Of a DNA stretch of 42,422 nt, positions 1 to 6,597 are shown piece by piece (within the stretch, counting starts at the first letter, position 1; each line of letters opens with the position of its first letter). The stretch is from Hymenobacter piscis (GTDB lineage: Bacteria > Bacteroidota > Bacteroidia > Cytophagales > Hymenobacteraceae). The notes below the pieces were generated by a model. The model saw nothing but the letters and a program-made list of their open reading frames with translations. It was not told the origin of the DNA and made no database searches. Location: contig NZ_JAHHZN010000030.1 in NCBI RefSeq assembly GCF_018760735.1, positions 1-42,422 on the forward strand, in the 5' to 3' direction. The translations under genes were made by a program, and so were the position numbers.

Positions 1-2
1 AC

Positions 3-410
3 TTCCTGCACCAGGTGCTCACGCGCCACTACGCTGATGTGCCGCGGGTGGACCTGGTGCAGGATAACCTGAATACGCACGCCTACGGCTCGTTTTACGA
101 GCACCTGCCCGTGGCCCAGGCGCGGGCGCTGAGCCGGCAGGTGCGCTTTCACTTCACGCCCCGGCACGGCTCGTGGCTCAACATGGCCGAGCTGGAGTTT
201 TCGGCCCTGGCCCGCCAGTGCCTGGACCGGCGCATCGCCTCCCTCGACGAGCTGGCCCGGCAGGTGCAGGCCTGGGCCACGGAGCGCAACCGGCGGGCGG
301 TTAAGGTCAACTGGAGCTTTACGCTGGCCAAGGCCGAAGACAAATTGCAGCACTGGTACGAGAAAGTCAACCCCGTCAACAAGCCCGACCCCGACAAGAA
401 ACCTGTTTAA
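3..410 (+). CDS. IS630-family transposase, C-terminal part (5' end outside window)
   Basis: This is the C-terminal half of a DDE transposase of the IS630/Tc1 type; the frame is open to the left edge, so the N-terminus lies outside the window. The second catalytic Asp is in VQDNLNTH, and the third acidic residue lies in the SWLNMAELEFSALARQCL block, which is the classic IS630 signature order. The protein ends in a Lys/Pro-rich tail. The stop codon sits only a few bases before the right end of the neighbouring IS110 copy, which faces it. Its sequence does not continue into the N-terminal IS630 fragment at 6712-7452, so these are two different elements. Whether this copy is intact cannot be judged here. 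Confidence 0.85.
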   Translation, partial: FLHQVLTRHYADVPRVDLVQDNLNTHAYGSFYEHLPVAQARALSRQVRFHFTPRHGSWLNMAELEFSALARQCLDRRIASLDELARQVQAWATERNRRAVKVNWSFTLAKAEDKLQHWYEKVNPVNKPDPDKKPV

Positions 411-1462
411 AAATTATGTGGGGGAAGCACTAGATGGGCGGTGGGGTAATCAGGATCGTACACTCGGTCCGTTTTCCAGAGCGCGTAGCAAAGCACGAGC
501 AGTTTGCGCATAACGGCAATGACGCCGGGCTTGCCGCTGAGGTGGCGCGTACGTAATCGGGCATAAAAAGCGATTTGCCGCGGGTTATGGCGCAGGCTGC
601 TAAGCGCGGGCAAATAAAGCGCCGTGCGCAGGCGTGTGTTGCCGCGCTTGGAAATGCGCGTAGCATGCGCCGAGAGGCCGCTTTGCCGCTGCACCACGTC
701 CAGGCCGGCATAGGAGGCGAGTTGACGCTCGTTCTCGACCAGAGCGAAGCCGCTGGTCTCGGCCACTACGATGACGGCCGTCGTCCGCCCAATGCCGGGA
801 ATGCTCGTCAGCTGCTGCAGCTTGCGCGCTAGCTCCGGCTCGGCCGCCAGAAGCTCGGCCAGATCTTGATCCAGGGCCGCTACCTGCTCCTGCACCAGTT
901 GCTGTTGGGCGGCCAGACGTGCTAACGTACGGCTGTCAGGCTGGTAGCTGTGCTGGTAGGCGTGCACGCGGGCCTTGAGCTGCGCACCCTGCTTGGTCAA
1001 CACCTGCCGCTCGCGGGCCAGGGCCCGCAGCTGCCGCAGCGCTGGGGTAGGCGGCTGCCAGGCAGGCAACGCCCGCTCCAGGCCCAGCCGGCACAGCAAA
1101 CGAGCGTCCAGTTGGTCGGTCTTACTCTTGAGTTCGGTGCTGCGGGCAAAATGCTTCACCTTGTTGGGCAACAGCACGCTGAGTAGCTGCTGCTGATCGG
1201 CTAGAAAGTACGCCAGCTCCTCATAGTAGACACCGGTGGCTTCGACCACAAACCAGAGTGGAGCGGCCGCCGATTGCTGCCGGGCCACCCAGCCGAGCAG
1301 GTCCGCAAAGCCGATTGGCGTGTTCTCGAAGGTCGTTTCCTTGCCGAAGTGCAGGCGCTGGTTCGCGTCCACCTGGCCCAGGCAGGCGACAAACGAACTC
1401 TTCGCGATGTCAATGCCGACGACGTACTTGAGCAGGGTACTCTCTTGTTTTGCTAGGAGCAT
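407..1462 (-). CDS. IS110-family transposase, copy A
   Basis: A 351-residue RuvC-like DEDD transposase of the IS110 family. The acidic residues fall where the family has them: D18 in VVGIDIAKSS, E74 in VVEATGVYYEEL, and D116 and D119 in KTDQLDARLL. The C-terminal Transposase_20 region has the helix-hairpin-helix-like LTSIPGIGRTTA, then YAGLDVVQRQSG with the likely catalytic Ser, then SKRGNTRLRTALY. It is over 90 percent identical by eye to copy B at 5564-6649. The last six residues (LPPHNF) are read from flanking DNA, because the copies stop matching after AHLV. The long 5' leader shared with copy B is described separately as a bridge-RNA candidate. Confidence 0.95.
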   Translation of the reverse strand: MLLAKQESTLLKYVVGIDIAKSSFVACLGQVDANQRLHFGKETTFENTPIGFADLLGWVARQQSAAAPLWFVVEATGVYYEELAYFLADQQQLLSVLLPNKVKHFARSTELKSKTDQLDARLLCRLGLERALPAWQPPTPALRQLRALARERQVLTKQGAQLKARVHAYQHSYQPDSRTLARLAAQQQLVQEQVAALDQDLAELLAAEPELARKLQQLTSIPGIGRTTAVIVVAETSGFALVENERQLASYAGLDVVQRQSGLSAHATRISKRGNTRLRTALYLPALSSLRHNPRQIAFYARLRTRHLSGKPGVIAVMRKLLVLCYALWKTDRVYDPDYPTAHLVLPPHNF

Positions 1463-1690
1463 GGAGCAAGTGGTAAGCAGGTGAAACCATCAGCCGGCCA
1501 GGGTTTTGCCACAACTTGTCTCGTGCAAATACGGGATGCCGGCGCGCGGCGTGGGCTCCCTCCATACTGTGCAGTCTTCAGGCAAAACGGAAGCAGGGCA
1601 CGCTTTCTTTTGTGCAACGTCGAGGCCGCAGCCGCGCGTTTAGTTAAACGTGGTGACCCTGCTTCCTGCTCCAGCTACCCTTTGCAGAAA
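429..1690 (-). mobile_element. IS110-family element, copy A (approximate limits)
   Basis: The limits come from comparing the two IS110 copies. Their right ends match up to CATCTAGT (plus positions 436 down to 429) and then diverge. Their left ends match through the whole leader and on into the terminal-repeat-like sequence ending at 1713. I place the left limit before that repeat because the repeat also occurs without IS110 at 2247-2265. The exact left edge is uncertain by some tens of bases. Outside the right end lies GGGGGAAGC (420-428), which resembles the outer G-run of a Tn3-family terminal repeat. Confidence 0.7.
1463..1690 (-). ncRNA. Candidate IS110 bridge RNA region, copy A
   Basis: Non-coding 5' end of IS110 copy A, where the IS110 group encodes its bridge RNA (established for IS621). 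It is nearly identical to the leader of copy B, far more conserved than an unselected spacer should be. A long stem is formed by 1653-1666 (GTGACCCTGCTTCC) with 1589-1601 (GGAAGCAGGGCAC): 13 pairs with one bulged base. Further on, GGGA/TCCC (1557-1560 with 1533-1536) closes a 20-nt loop at 1537-1556. Sixteen bases of that loop (1538-1553) differ completely from copy B. Transcription, RNA ends and target pairing are inferred. Confidence 0.6.
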
Positions 1691-1713
1691 GGCAGCACAA
1701 TCATACGAGTTAA
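1691..1713 (-). repeat. Terminal-repeat-like sequence (left, inner part) of Tn3-family remnant
   Basis: Read on the minus strand, this begins TTAACTCGTATGATTGTGC. The same 19 bases, with one substitution, occur at 2247-2265 in the opposite arrangement, just beyond the end of the Tn3 transposase remnant. A third copy is at 5314-5332 beside IS110 copy B. Its inner edge lies 4 bp from the tnpR-type stop codon. The position on both sides of a tnpR/tnpA fragment suggests the inner half of a Tn3-family terminal inverted repeat. Confidence 0.55.
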
Positions 1714-1716
1714 TTG

Positions 1717-1838
1717 CTAGGCTGTGCCAGCGGCTGCCTTTCGGTGGGCGTGAATGACCACTTTGCGGTGGCGTAAGTACTTGTAGAGGGTGACCTTGGA
1801 GATGTGCAGGCGCTGGGCAATCTCGTTGACGCCGAGTT
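1717..1838 (-). pseudogene. Serine resolvase/invertase C-terminus (tnpR fragment)
   Basis: Only the C-terminal helix-turn-helix of a Hin/resolvase-type recombinase remains: KLGVNEIAQRLHISKVTLYKYLRHR, followed by a basic tail and a TAG stop. The open frame continues upstream to 2013, but that part is the antisense shadow of the Tn3 transposase fragment. The catalytic serine domain is absent. In intact Tn3-family elements the resolvase regulates tnpA and resolves cointegrates. Confidence 0.7.
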
Positions 1839-2229
1839 TCTGCTCCGTTATATGGACGACCACAGCCTGCGCAAGCGCATCGACGACCAGCTGGACAAGC
1901 TCGAAAGCACGCATACCTTCGCCCGGGCCGTGTTCTATGGCCAAAACGGCCAGATTCCGTACGCTGGCAAGGAAGAGCAGCAGGTCGCTAATGCCTGCAA
2001 ACATTTGGTGCAAAACGTGATTGTGTGCTGGAATTGCCTGTACCTGAACCAGTATCTCTTTCAGGCCCCGGCGGCCGAGCGCCAGGCGGTGGCCGATGCC
2101 ATCGCGGCGAGTTCACCCGTGAGCTGGCAGCACATCAACCTGCACGGCGAGTTTGACTTCTCCGACGACGCCATAAAGGACTCGCTCCGCTTCGATGTAA
2201 AGGCCCTGCTGGCCTTCAACTGGGAGTAG
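1836..2229 (+). pseudogene. Tn3-family transposase C-terminal fragment (tnpA)
   Basis: About 130 residues match the C-terminal end of Tn3 transposases. In order: FLLRYMDDHSLRKRIDDQL, then ARAVFYGQNGQI, then KHLVQNVIVCWNCLYLNQ, and finally SPVSWQHINLHGEFDF with LLAFNWE before the stop. The ...SP.....HIN..G motif is the family's terminal signature. About 850 N-terminal residues are missing. The frame starts inside sequence shared with the resolvase fragment, so any in-frame ATG upstream is accidental. The stop lies 17 bp before the terminal-repeat-like sequence at 2247, a normal arrangement for Tn3 elements. Confidence 0.85.
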
Positions 2230-2246
2230 GCTCCTAAACCGCCCGT

Positions 2247-2265
2247 TTAACTCGTATGATTGCGC
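2247..2265 (+). repeat. Terminal-repeat-like sequence (right) of Tn3-family remnant
   Basis: TTAACTCGTATGATTGCGC, 18 of 19 identical to the sequences next to both IS110 copies, here with no IS110 attached. It faces the copy at 1691-1713 and follows the tnpA fragment. Beyond it the sequence differs from the IS110 leaders, which shows that these bases are separable from IS110. Confidence 0.55.
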
Positions 2266-2350
2266 AGCAGCAAAGCGGCCTTTCGACCCACGAGACCCAC
2301 AATAGTGCGACCCTAACGACCAAGGACAAAAAATACTGACACTATTCATG

Positions 2351-2376
2351 AAGATGTCTCAAATATGAGACATCTT
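2351..2376. promoter_or_regulatory. TetR-type operator 1
   Basis: A perfect 10-bp inverted repeat: AAGATGTCTC, spacer AAATAT, then GAGACATCTT. The core ATGTCTC-N6-GAGACAT (2354-2373) recurs exactly at 2968-2987 before the flavoprotein gene. It lies immediately upstream of the tetR start and just before a TATATTTG box, so bound repressor would block polymerase. This indicates autoregulation. Confidence 0.8.
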
Positions 2377-2379
2377 GCG

Positions 2380-2387
2380 TATATTTG
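2380..2387 (+). promoter_or_regulatory. Putative -7 promoter box for tetR
   Basis: TATATTTG matches the Bacteroidetes -7 consensus TAnnTTTG. A start site the usual few bases downstream would fall at or next to the ATG at 2394, so the message would have almost no leader. Operator 1 fills the region where the -33 element and spacer would be; no clear TTTG -33 box is visible. Confidence 0.5.
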
Positions 2388-2393
2388 CTCCCG

Positions 2394-2951
2394 ATGACAC
2401 GCAGCACGGAGCAAACGATAGTGGAAGCCGCCATTCTCGTCTTAAACGAGGATTATTCCGCCCCCCTGGAAAGGGTGGCCGAGCAGGCGGGCGTAACTCG
2501 CCGCACGCTGCATCGCTATTTCACCGGCCGGGAGGAACTGCTGGCCTGTTGTGCCCGCGAGATGCAGCGCAGCTGCCGCGAGGCGTTGACTCAAGCCTTG
2601 GCCAGTTCCCCCGAGCCGTTGGTCCAGCTTGAACACATGCTCTACGCGGGCATCGACTGCGGGGCCAAGTACGCTTTTTTCACCAAGCTGCACACCCGAC
2701 CCGACCACCAGCATGCCCCCGGGCAGGCGGCGGACTGTGCCGAGTACGACGCCTTGCAGGCCCGCTGCCGCGCCGTCATCACGCGCTTGCAGCACGACGG
2801 GCGCATCAGTGCTCACCTCCCGGCCGAATGGGTGCTGCTGCTGCTGAGCGGGGTGGTAAAAACGACCATCGACGCCCGGATGGTGGGCGCAACGGAGCCG
2901 CACCTGCGGCAGTTTGCCTGGTTCTCGTTCAGCAAGGGCATCGGGCTGTGA
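2394..2951 (+). CDS. TetR/AcrR-family transcriptional regulator
   Basis: A 185-residue repressor-type protein. Residues about 8-55 form the TetR helix-turn-helix: ILVLNEDYSAPLERVAEQAG, then VTRRTLHRYFTGREELL. The rest is an all-helical ligand/dimer domain ending in a FSFSKGIGL tail. I chose ATG 2394 over an in-frame non-ATG start at 2385 because it follows the -7 box directly. Identical palindromes sit before this gene and before the next one, so it most likely represses both itself and the downstream flavoprotein. The ligand is unknown; Cys residues in the C-terminal domain make a redox or electrophile signal possible but unproven. Confidence 0.9.
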   Translation: MTRSTEQTIVEAAILVLNEDYSAPLERVAEQAGVTRRTLHRYFTGREELLACCAREMQRSCREALTQALASSPEPLVQLEHMLYAGIDCGAKYAFFTKLHTRPDHQHAPGQAADCAEYDALQARCRAVITRLQHDGRISAHLPAEWVLLLLSGVVKTTIDARMVGATEPHLRQFAWFSFSKGIGL

Positions 2952-2967
2952 GTTTATTTGTTTTCTC

Positions 2968-2987
2968 ATGTCTCATAACAGAGACAT
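2968..2987. promoter_or_regulatory. TetR-type operator 2
   Basis: ATGTCTC, spacer ATAACA, GAGACAT: the same 7-bp arms and 6-bp spacing as operator 1, in the 43-bp gap between the regulator and the flavoprotein. Two such exact sites this close together are very unlikely by chance in GC-rich DNA. Confidence 0.8.
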
Positions 2988-2994
2988 TCCTCTT

Positions 2995-3927
2995 ATGGCC
3001 CCCTGTCTCATGGAACATCAAGTTGCCTTCGAAGCGCCGGTTGACGTACTTATTATTGGCGGCAGCTACGCCGGGTTGTCGGCCGCCTTGTGCCTGGGCC
3101 GGGCCTTGCGGCAGGTGCTGGTGCTGGATAGCGGCCAACCGGCCAACCGCCCGACCCCGCACGCGCACAATTTCCTGGGCCAGGACGGGGCGAGTCCCGC
3201 CGACCTGGCCGCCCAGGCCCGGGCGCAGGTGCTGGCTTACCCCACGGTGCGCCTGCTGGCCGAATCGGCCGTGGCGGCCACCGGCACCGACGGCGACTTT
3301 ACCCTGACCACGGATACGGGCCGAGTAGTGCGCGCCAGCAAGCTGCTCTTCACCACCGGCGTGCGCGACGTGCTGCCGACGCAACCCGGTTTTGCCGCGT
3401 GTTGGGGCATCTCGGTCATTCATTGCCCTTACTGCCACGGCTACGAGTACCGCCGGCAGCCCACCGGCACGCTGCTCAACGGCGAGATGGCGCTGCACCA
3501 CGCCCGCCTGCTGCGGCAGTGGACCCCGCAGCTGACCATTGTCACCGATGGCCCGGCCACGTTCTCACCCGAGCAGTGGGCGCAGCTCGACCGCGCGGGC
3601 GTGCGCGTGGAGCAGACGCCGGTGCGGGAATTACACCACCACGCCGGCAAGCTCACGCACCTCGCGCTGACCGATGGCCGGCAGGTGCCCCTGGCGGCCC
3701 TGTACCTGCGGCCGGGCCTGGCGCAGCACTGCCTGTTGCCCCAGGAACTGGGCTGCACCTACACCAAAGCAGGCTACCTCCAGGTAGATGGCATGCAGAA
3801 AACCAGCGTGCCGGGTATTTACGCAGCGGGCGATGTCACCACCCCCATGCGGGCATTGAGTACGGCCGTCGCCGGCGGTACTCTGGCCGGCGTGGCCCTC
3901 AACAGCGAACTGCTGGCGCCCCTGTAA
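2995..3927 (+). CDS. Thioredoxin-reductase-like NAD(P)/FAD oxidoreductase
   Basis: A flavoprotein of the thioredoxin-reductase fold, about 310 residues. The N-terminal FAD Rossmann motif is VLIIGGSYAGLSAAL. A CPYC redox pair lies in HCPYCHGYEY, where TrxB has CxTC. The C-terminal FAD-binding stretch is PGIYAAGDVTTPMRALSTAVAGG. The NADPH-binding motif, normally GGGxSAxE, is replaced by LNGEMALHHA, so the pyridine-nucleotide site is atypical. The start could also be ATG 3010. It sits 43 bp behind the TetR gene with the shared operator between, so it is the likely regulated target. Related TetR-linked proteins are often annotated only as TrxB-like oxidoreductases; the substrate is unknown. Confidence 0.85.
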   Translation: MAPCLMEHQVAFEAPVDVLIIGGSYAGLSAALCLGRALRQVLVLDSGQPANRPTPHAHNFLGQDGASPADLAAQARAQVLAYPTVRLLAESAVAATGTDGDFTLTTDTGRVVRASKLLFTTGVRDVLPTQPGFAACWGISVIHCPYCHGYEYRRQPTGTLLNGEMALHHARLLRQWTPQLTIVTDGPATFSPEQWAQLDRAGVRVEQTPVRELHHHAGKLTHLALTDGRQVPLAALYLRPGLAQHCLLPQELGCTYTKAGYLQVDGMQKTSVPGIYAAGDVTTPMRALSTAVAGGTLAGVALNSELLAPL

Positions 3928-4094
3928 GCGCCAAGCCATCCGCTTCCAGGGCCACGAACTGGCTCTGGCAGCCGCAGCGGGAGGTAAGTGAGTAGCCCGC
4001 TAGGGAAGACGCTTCCCACGCAGCGACTTGTCCGGTGCATTGGCTTGCCCCCGCCTGCCACACGGCTCCCTCTTTCCACCTACTCTGGTTTTAT

Positions 4095-4493
4095 ATGCTA
4101 AGATTCCTTCCCCTCGCGTGTCTGCTGGCCCATGTAGAAGACCGCCTTTGCTGCTTGGTCCAACGAGCACTTGACCTTGACTGGCAAGTGCTTGCTAAGC
4201 AAGAGCCGCCGTTCGTCGCAAGCGGTTGGGCAGCCAGGCCGGCCGCAGCGGGGGCGCGGCGCTATATGGTGCGCTATCAGCTCACCGCGGCGGAACTGCG
4301 CGAGGGCCAGGTGGTGGCCTCCTACGTGGCCCCGTGCGGGCGGCTCTTCGACACCGATGAGCTGAACGTGATATGGGCCGAGTTGGTCGAGGAACTCGGC
4401 ACTTCGCCATATCAACTAGGCTTGGAGATTTTAGCCATTGAGGTTTACCCACCGCCGGGTTGCTTGGGCTCGTCCCGCTGGTCCGGGGCGTAG
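4095..4493 (+). CDS. Hypothetical protein
   Basis: A 132-residue protein not recognised. From ATG 4095 it begins with a short hydrophobic stretch (MLRFLPLACLLAH) and then reads as a compact mixed alpha/beta domain: YMVRYQLTAAELREGQ, VVASYVAPCGRLFDTDEL and LGLEILAIEVYPPP. Composition and codon use look coding. The frame is open further upstream, but that part lacks protein-like character. It lies between the flavoprotein and the methyltransferase, all on the plus strand, and could be co-transcribed with the latter. Confidence 0.55.
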   Translation: MLRFLPLACLLAHVEDRLCCLVQRALDLDWQVLAKQEPPFVASGWAARPAAAGARRYMVRYQLTAAELREGQVVASYVAPCGRLFDTDELNVIWAELVEELGTSPYQLGLEILAIEVYPPPGCLGSSRWSGA

Positions 4494-4571
4494 CCATCGG
4501 GTGTCGGCGGGCGTTGCCACGGCGGTCACCCCTGCATGTTTTTCTCACTATGTCGTTTTCTTTCCCTGCCC

Positions 4572-5246
4572 ATGCTCCCCTTTTCAGACCCTCAAGCCGT
4601 TGCCCGCTACGCAGAAAAACCCCCTCGCATCGTGCCCGGCTTCGTCGACTTGCACCGCATGAGCGCGTTGCTGCTCGCCGAGCGCACCCCGCCGGCTGGG
4701 CAGGTGCTGGTGGTGGGCGCGGGCGGAGGCCTGGAATTAAAAGCGTTTGCCGAGTTCCAGTCCGGTTGGCAGTTCGTAGGCGTCGACCCCTCGGCGGAAA
4801 TGCTCCGGCTGGCCAAGGCTACGCTTGGCCCGTTAGCGGAGCGGGTGCGGCTTCATGAAGGCTACCTCGACACGGCACCAGAGGGGCCCTTTGACGCTGC
4901 CACTTGCCTGCTCACCTTCCATTTCCTGCCGCTGGCCGAGCGCCGCCGCACGTTGCAGCAGATTATGCGCCGGTTACAGCCGGGTGCTCCCTTCGTGGTG
5001 GCGCACCACAGCTTTCCACAATCCGCGGCCGAGCAAGCGGTGTGGCTCGCACGCTACGCGGCCTTTACCGTGGCCAATGGGGCCGACCGGGCCCAGGCGG
5101 AGGCTGGCAGCGCCGTCATGGCGGCCCGGCTGGCAGTCCTCTCGCCGGAGCAAGACGAAACCTTGCTCCGGGAAGCGGGCTTTGTCGACATCAGCCTCTT
5201 CTACGCCGGCTTTACCTTTCGGGGCTGGGTGGCCTACAAGCCGTAA
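4572..5246 (+). CDS. Class I SAM-dependent methyltransferase
   Basis: A 224-residue methyltransferase. Motif I is VLVVGAGGGLELKAFAE, the acidic residue after strand 2 is in FVGVDPSAEMLRLA, the motif II/III region is AATCLLTFHFLP, and LQQIMRRLQPGAPFVVAHHS follows, as in UbiE-like small-molecule methyltransferases. ATG 4572 is preferred to an in-frame ATG at 4536 because the domain starts just after it. The gene stands alone at the end of the plus-strand block bracketed by the two IS110 copies. The substrate cannot be told from sequence. Confidence 0.85.
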   Translation: MLPFSDPQAVARYAEKPPRIVPGFVDLHRMSALLLAERTPPAGQVLVVGAGGGLELKAFAEFQSGWQFVGVDPSAEMLRLAKATLGPLAERVRLHEGYLDTAPEGPFDAATCLLTFHFLPLAERRRTLQQIMRRLQPGAPFVVAHHSFPQSAAEQAVWLARYAAFTVANGADRAQAEAGSAVMAARLAVLSPEQDETLLREAGFVDISLFYAGFTFRGWVAYKP

Positions 5247-5313
5247 TGAGCTATCCATGAGCTAGGTTTTAGCTTATAGATGAACCATCCAAGCCGTCTG
5301 GCACGGCCACCGC

Positions 5314-5336
5314 TTAACTCGTATGATTGTGCTGCC
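5314..5336 (+). repeat. Terminal-repeat-like sequence next to IS110 copy B
   Basis: TTAACTCGTATGATTGTGC and the following TGCC match the sequence beside copy A. The 25 bases before it (AGCCGTCTGGCACGGCC) also resemble the last tnpR codons beside copy A (AGCCGCTGGCACAGCC), so a few bases of a second Tn3-type left end seem to survive here. Confidence 0.5.
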
Positions 5337-5563
5337 TTTCGGCGAAAGGTAGCTGGAGCAGGAAGCAGGGTCACCACGATTAACTAAACGCGCGGTTGCG
5401 GCCTCGACGTTGCTCAAAAGAAAGCGTGCCCTGCTTCCGTTTTGCCTGAAGACTGCACAGTATGGAGGGAGCCAGACAGCGTGTAGGTATCCCGTATTTG
5501 TACGAGAATAGTTGTGGCAAAACCCTGGCCAGCTGATGGTTTCACCCGCTTACTGCGTGCCCG
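5337..5563 (+). ncRNA. Candidate IS110 bridge RNA region, copy B
   Basis: 5' non-coding end of IS110 copy B, colinear with the copy A leader. The long stem is 5361-5374 (GGAAGCAGGGTCAC) with 5426-5438 (GTGCCCTGCTTCC). The GGGA/TCCC stem (5467-5470 with 5490-5493) closes a 19-nt loop, 5471-5489. Bases 5474-5488 (AGACAGCGTGTAGGT) bear no resemblance to the corresponding block of copy A, while both sides are conserved. This is the expected pattern of a target-binding loop. RNA ends and function are inferred. Confidence 0.6.
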
Positions 5564-6597
5564 ATGCCCTCCACTAAATCTGTGAGTCCCCCGCTCAAGT
5601 ATGTCGTCGGGATTGACATCGCCAAAAGCTCCTTTGTCGCCTGCCTGGGCCAGGTGGACGGCAACCAGCAGCTACTCTTTGGCAAGGAAACCACCTTTGA
5701 AAATACCCCGAGCGGCTTTGCCTCCCTATTGAGTTGGGTAGCCCGGCAGCAAGCAGCCGCCGTCCCGCTGTGGTTTGTGGTCGAAGCCACTGGGGTTTAC
5801 TACGAGGAGCTGGCGTACTTTTTAGCCGATCAGCAGCAGCTACTCAGCGTGCTGTTGCCCAACAAGGTGAAGCATTTTGCGCGCAGCACGGAGTTGAAAA
5901 GCAAGACCGACCAGCTGGACGCGCGTTTGCTGTGCCGACTGGGCCTGGAGCGGGCCTTGCCCGCCTGGCAGCCACCCACGCCGGCGTTGCGGCAGCTGCG
6001 GGCCTTGGCCCGCGAGCGGCAGGTGCTGACCAAACAAGGCGCGCAGCTCAAAGCCCGTGTGCATGCTTACCAGCACAGTTACCAGCCCGATAGCCGGACG
6101 CTGGCGCGCTTGGCGGCCCAGCAGCAACTCGTACTGGCCCAACTGGTAGCGCTGGACCAGGACCTGACGGAGCTGCTGGCGGCCGAGCCGGAGCTAGCAC
6201 GCAAGTTGGCGCAGCTGACTAGTATTCCGGGAATCGGCCTAACGACAGCCATCATCGTGATAGCCGAAACCAGTGGCTTCGCCTTGGTCGAGAATGAGCG
6301 TCAACTCGCTTCCTATGCTGGCCTGGACGTGGTGCAACGGCAAAGCGGTCTTTCGTCGCATGCCACCCGCATCTCGAAGCGAGGTAACACGCGCCTGCGC
6401 ACGGCGTTGTACTTGCCGGCACTCAGTAGTCTGCGGCATAATCCCCGCCAAATGGTCTTTTACGCTCGCTTGCGTACGCGTCACCCCAGCGGCAAGCCAG
6501 GCGTCATTGCGGTCATGCGCAAACTGCTCGTGCTCTGCTACTCGCTCTGGAAAAACGATCAAGTGTATAATCCCGACTACCCCACGGCCCATCTAGT
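5337..6597 (+). mobile_element. IS110-family element, copy B (approximate limits)
   Basis: Second IS110 copy, inverted relative to copy A. The right limit is CATCTAGT ending at 6597, where the copies diverge. The left limit is set before the leader, excluding the repeat at 5314-5336; it is uncertain by some tens of bases. The right flank begins CGGGCAAGAAATAGCCCC and differs from copy A's right flank. Confidence 0.7.

Larger units (their letters stand above)
1691..2269. mobile_element. Internally deleted Tn3-family transposon remnant
   Basis: A short relic with facing terminal-repeat-like ends (1691-1713 and 2247-2265). It holds the last codons of a serine resolvase on the minus strand and the last third of a Tn3 transposase on the plus strand. 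The two fragments meet near 1836-1840 in the middle of both genes, so a deletion removed everything between them. The outer part of the left repeat appears to be displaced by IS110 copy A. The remnant cannot transpose unaided, but its ends might still be recognised by a related transposase. Confidence 0.65.

Noticed and set aside
1838..2013. N-terminal part of the minus-strand resolvase frame
   Set aside because: It is the reverse of tnpA coding sequence; no serine-recombinase catalytic domain is encoded.
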